The notes beneath the pieces were generated by a model that was not told where the DNA came from, did not search any database, and saw only the letters and a list, made by a program, of their open reading frames with translations. This document shows, piece after piece, positions 5,682 to 7,366 of a DNA stretch of 7,366 nt. Position 1 is the first letter of the stretch, and each line of letters begins with the position of its first letter. The position numbers were made by a program, and so were the translations under genes. Source of the stretch: Hyphomicrobiales bacterium (GTDB lineage: Bacteria > Pseudomonadota > Alphaproteobacteria > Rhizobiales > UBA4765); NCBI GenBank assembly GCA_027487195.1, contig JAIYEB010000224.1, positions 1-7,366 on the forward strand, read 5' to 3'.

Positions 5682-5998
5682 TGGCGGCTAAGATCCGCAA
5701 GGGCGACAAGGTTGTGGTCATGGCTGGCCGCGACAAGGGCAAGACCGGGGAAGTCCTCGAGGTCCGCCCGACAGAGGGCCGCGCGATTGTGCGCGGCGTG
5801 AACATGGTGAAGCGCCACCAGCGTCAGACGGCGCAGCAGACCGGCGGGATCATCAGCAAGGAAGCGACGATCGACCTGTCGAACGTGCTCATTGCCGATC
5901 CCAAGGATGGCAAGCCGACTCGCGTTGGCTTCAAGATCCTGGCCGATGGCAAGAAGGTGCGCGTGGCCAAGCGCTCGGGAGTAGAGATCGATGTCTGA
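5681..5998 (+). CDS. rplX: 50S ribosomal protein L24
   Basis: L24 is an assembly-initiator protein that binds the 5' end of 23S rRNA. The product has 105 residues, with a KOW motif at about 4-31 (KIRKGDKVVVMAGRDKGKTG, then EVLEVRP). RAIVRGVNMVKRHQR and GGIISKEATIDLSNVLIADP follow, which is standard L24. A GTG three bases earlier (5678) is also in frame, but GGAGG at 5669-5673 lies seven bases before ATG 5681 and the family starts near MAAKIRKGD, so I used the ATG. The start overlaps the rplN stop by one base. The 3' end overlaps rplE by eight bases and also supplies the rplE Shine-Dalgarno. Confidence 0.98.
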   Translation: MAAKIRKGDKVVVMAGRDKGKTGEVLEVRPTEGRAIVRGVNMVKRHQRQTAQQTGGIISKEATIDLSNVLIADPKDGKPTRVGFKILADGKKVRVAKRSGVEIDV

Positions 5999-6014
5999 GG
6001 CGGCGTACTCACCG
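5976..6014 (+). promoter_or_regulatory. Candidate stem masking the rplE ribosome binding site
   Basis: CGGGAGTA (5976-5983) can pair with TACTCACCG (6006-6014), giving eight Watson-Crick pairs with a single bulged A at 6011. The 5' arm contains GGGAG (5977-5981), the presumed rplE Shine-Dalgarno. The 22-nt loop holds the rplE ATG (5991) and the rplX stop (5996-5998). In E. coli, S8 represses the spc message by binding near the L24-L5 junction, so the position is suggestive. Both arms are coding, and the 3' arm encodes Tyr-Ser-Pro at L5 codons 6-8, so protein constraint could create the pairing. S8 binding is not shown by the sequence. Confidence 0.3.
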
Positions 6015-6548
6015 CGCCTGAAGCGCTATTATGAAGAGGTTGTACGGCCGAAGCTCGTCGCTGAGTTTGGCTACACGAACCCCATGCAGGTTCCTCGGCT
6101 TGAGAAGGTCGTGCTGAACATGGGTGTGGGCGAGGCGACAGCCGATTCCAAGAAGCCGACGGTTGCCGCAGGCGACCTCGCGTTGATTGCTGGCCAGAAG
6201 CCGGTCATCACCCGTTCGCGCAAGTCGATCGCAACCTTCAAGGTGCGTGAGAACATGCCGCTCGGTGCCAAGGTGACATTGCGCAAGCAGCGCATGTTCG
6301 AGTTCGTTGATCGCCTGGTCACGATTGCGCTCCCGCGCGTTCGCGACTTCCGCGGTCTGAACCCGAAGAGCTTTGATGGTGCCGGCAACTATGCGCTCGG
6401 CATCAAGGAGCACCTCGTGTTCCCTGAAATCAATTATGACAAGGCCGAGCAGGTCTGGGGCATGGACGTGGTCATTTGCACCACTGCCACCTCTGACGAA
6501 GAAGCGCGTGCATTGTTGAAGCATCTCAACTTCCCGTTCCGGGTCTGA
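5991..6548 (+). CDS. rplE: 50S ribosomal protein L5
   Basis: L5 binds 5S rRNA in the central protuberance of the 50S subunit and contacts S13 and P-site tRNA. The 185-residue product begins MSEAAYSPRLKRYYEEVVRP. It carries the family signature VPRLEKVVLNMGVGEA (34-49), then GQKPVITRSRKSIATFKVRE, NMPLGAKVTLR, RDFRGLNPKSFDGAGNYALG and IKEHLVFPEINYD. It ends in the conserved LLKHLNFPFRV. The ATG at 5991 lies within the last codons of rplX (8-bp overlap), nine bases after GGGAG (5977-5981). That Shine-Dalgarno lies in a predicted stem, so L5 synthesis may depend on ribosomes translating the end of rplX. It is 12 bp from rpsN. Confidence 0.99.
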   Translation: MSEAAYSPRLKRYYEEVVRPKLVAEFGYTNPMQVPRLEKVVLNMGVGEATADSKKPTVAAGDLALIAGQKPVITRSRKSIATFKVRENMPLGAKVTLRKQRMFEFVDRLVTIALPRVRDFRGLNPKSFDGAGNYALGIKEHLVFPEINYDKAEQVWGMDVVICTTATSDEEARALLKHLNFPFRV

Positions 6549-6560
6549 GGCGAGGACATC

Positions 6561-6866
6561 ATGGCCAAGACAAGCTCGGTCGAGAAGAACAATCACCGGC
6601 GCAAGCTCGTGAAGAAGTTCTCCGGCAAGCGCGATCGCCTGAAGACGATCGTGATGGATAAGTCGCTCCCAATCGAGGAGCGTTTCGAAGCGACATTGAA
6701 GCTCGCTCAGCTGCCACGAAACTCGGCCAAGAGCCGGATTCGGAACCGCTGTGAGGTCACAGGTCGTCCGCGCGCGTTCTATCGCAAGCTCAAGATGAGC
6801 CGTATCGCGATGCGTGAGCTCGGGTCCAAGGGATTGATCCCTGGTCTCGTCAAGTCGAGCTGGTAG
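6561..6866 (+). CDS. rpsN: 30S ribosomal protein S14, long zinc-independent form
   Basis: S14 lies in the 30S head near S3, S10 and S19. The 101-residue product is the long form. It has only one cysteine (Cys64, in NRCEVTGRPRAFYRK) and lacks the CxxC pairs of the short zinc-ribbon paralogue, so it should not need zinc. The N-terminus MAKTSSVEKNNHRRKLVKKF, the middle SLPIEERFEATLKLAQLPRN and the end RIAMRELGSKGLIPGLVKSS W fit the family. Shine-Dalgarno candidates are TGAGG (6546-6550) and GAGGA (6552-6556). Its place between rplE and rpsH is canonical. Whether a second, zinc-binding copy exists elsewhere is not visible. Confidence 0.99.
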   Translation: MAKTSSVEKNNHRRKLVKKFSGKRDRLKTIVMDKSLPIEERFEATLKLAQLPRNSAKSRIRNRCEVTGRPRAFYRKLKMSRIAMRELGSKGLIPGLVKSSW

Positions 6867-6876
6867 GGAGGGGTAT

Positions 6877-7275
6877 ATGGCTCTGAGTGATCCGCTGGGC
6901 GATATGCTCGCGCGCATTTACAATGCGCAGCTGCGCCGCAAGACGTCAGTGATGACGCCAGGTTCGAAGCTTCGGCAGAACGTCCTCGACGTTCTTCAGT
7001 CCGAAGGCTACATCCGTGGCTACACATCGACGGATTTCGGTAACGGCCGAACCGAATTTGTCATTGAATTGAAGTACTTCGATAGCCGTCCGGCTATTCG
7101 CACGATTGAACGGGTATCAAAGCCCGGCCGTCGTGTGTACAGCTCCGTCGACTCGATCCCTCGTGTCTCCAACGGTCTTGGTGTGTCGATTGTTTCGACC
7201 CCCCAGGGCGTGATGGCTGACCACGAAGCACGCGAGAAGAACGTGGGCGGCGAAGTTCTCTGCACCGTGTTCTGA
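6877..7275 (+). CDS. rpsH: 30S ribosomal protein S8
   Basis: S8 binds helix 21 of 16S rRNA, organises the 30S central domain, and in E. coli represses its own spc message. The 132-residue product begins MALSDPLGDMLARIYNAQLR. The C-terminal half has RVSKPGRRVYSSVDSIPRVS and the family signature GLGVSIVSTPQGVMADHEAR, ending NVGGEVLCTVF. STPQG replaces the E. coli STSKG; I recall STP variants from alphaproteobacteria. Tyr15, in RIYNAQ, stands where most bacterial S8 proteins have Arg (RIRNGQ or RIRNAQ), which is unusual. GGAGG at 6867-6871, five bases before the ATG, is a strong ribosome binding site. The gene lies 10 bp after rpsN and 11 bp before rplF. Confidence 0.99.
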   Translation: MALSDPLGDMLARIYNAQLRRKTSVMTPGSKLRQNVLDVLQSEGYIRGYTSTDFGNGRTEFVIELKYFDSRPAIRTIERVSKPGRRVYSSVDSIPRVSNGLGVSIVSTPQGVMADHEAREKNVGGEVLCTVF

Positions 7276-7286
7276 GAGAGGCACAC

Positions 7287-7366
7287 ATGTCCCGTCTCGG
7301 TAAAATGCCAGTCGCCGTTCCCGCAGGGGTTACTGCGGCGCTCAATGCGCAGAAGTTCACTGTGCG
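7287..7366 (+). CDS. rplF: 50S ribosomal protein L6, N-terminal end (3' partial)
   Basis: These are the first 26 full codons of L6, a 50S protein near the sarcin-ricin loop and the base of the L7/L12 stalk. The gene is cut by the window end. The translation begins MSRLGKMPVAVPAGVTAALN, matching the usual MSRIGKxPVxVPxGV start of bacterial L6. GAGAGG at 7276-7281 lies five bases before the ATG. It follows rpsH by 11 bp, as expected in an spc cluster, where rplR and rpsE would come next. Too little is present to judge the rest of the protein. Confidence 0.95.
   Translation, partial: MSRLGKMPVAVPAGVTAALNAQKFTV

Noticed and set aside
6009..6917. Long minus-strand open frame (302 codons) opposite rplE, rpsN and the start of rpsH
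   Set aside because: It lies entirely opposite three well-identified genes, and its composition is that of a shadow frame.
1..7366. A previously undescribed gene system
   Set aside because: Every base is accounted for by canonical ribosomal protein genes, tuf and short junctions; no unexplained reading frame, mobile element or repeat array is present.

Overview
This window is a stretch of the str-S10-spc ribosomal protein gene cluster of an alphaproteobacterium. All genes lie on the plus strand. The sequence is GC-rich. The proteins have alphaproteobacterial traits: L3 begins MRSGVIA and carries a GSTGQRQDPG loop, S3 begins MGQKVNPIGLRLGINRTWDS, L22 carries KRFHARGRGK, and S14 is the long zinc-independent form. 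S10 and S3 look most like Rhizobiales-type sequences from memory, but I cannot place the organism below class level without a search.

Layout: the last 38 codons of tuf (EF-Tu) open the window. They are followed directly by the S10 block: rpsJ (S10), rplC (L3), rplD (L4), rplW (L23), rplB (L2), rpsS (S19), rplV (L22), rpsC (S3), rplP (L16), rpmC (L29) and rpsQ (S17). The spc block follows: rplN (L14), rplX (L24), rplE (L5), rpsN (S14), rpsH (S8) and the first 26 codons of rplF (L6), cut by the window end. Gene order is canonical and every complete gene is intact and of normal length.

The genes are packed for co-transcription and coupled translation. Most junctions are short gaps of 4-14 bp or overlaps of 1-8 bp. 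Only three gaps exceed 50 bp: tuf-rpsJ (57 bp), rpsJ-rplC (55 bp) and rpsQ-rplN (59 bp, where E. coli splits S10 from spc). Each of these gaps contains an inverted repeat able to fold as an RNA hairpin. A further stem could mask the Shine-Dalgarno of rplE. The products are structural parts of the 30S and 50S subunits, plus an elongation factor, and belong in roughly fixed ratios, which fits the operon packing.

I see no mobile element, CRISPR array, RNA gene, pseudogene or novel gene system. What merits a second look is the possible RNA structure in and around the junctions and a few residue-level oddities.
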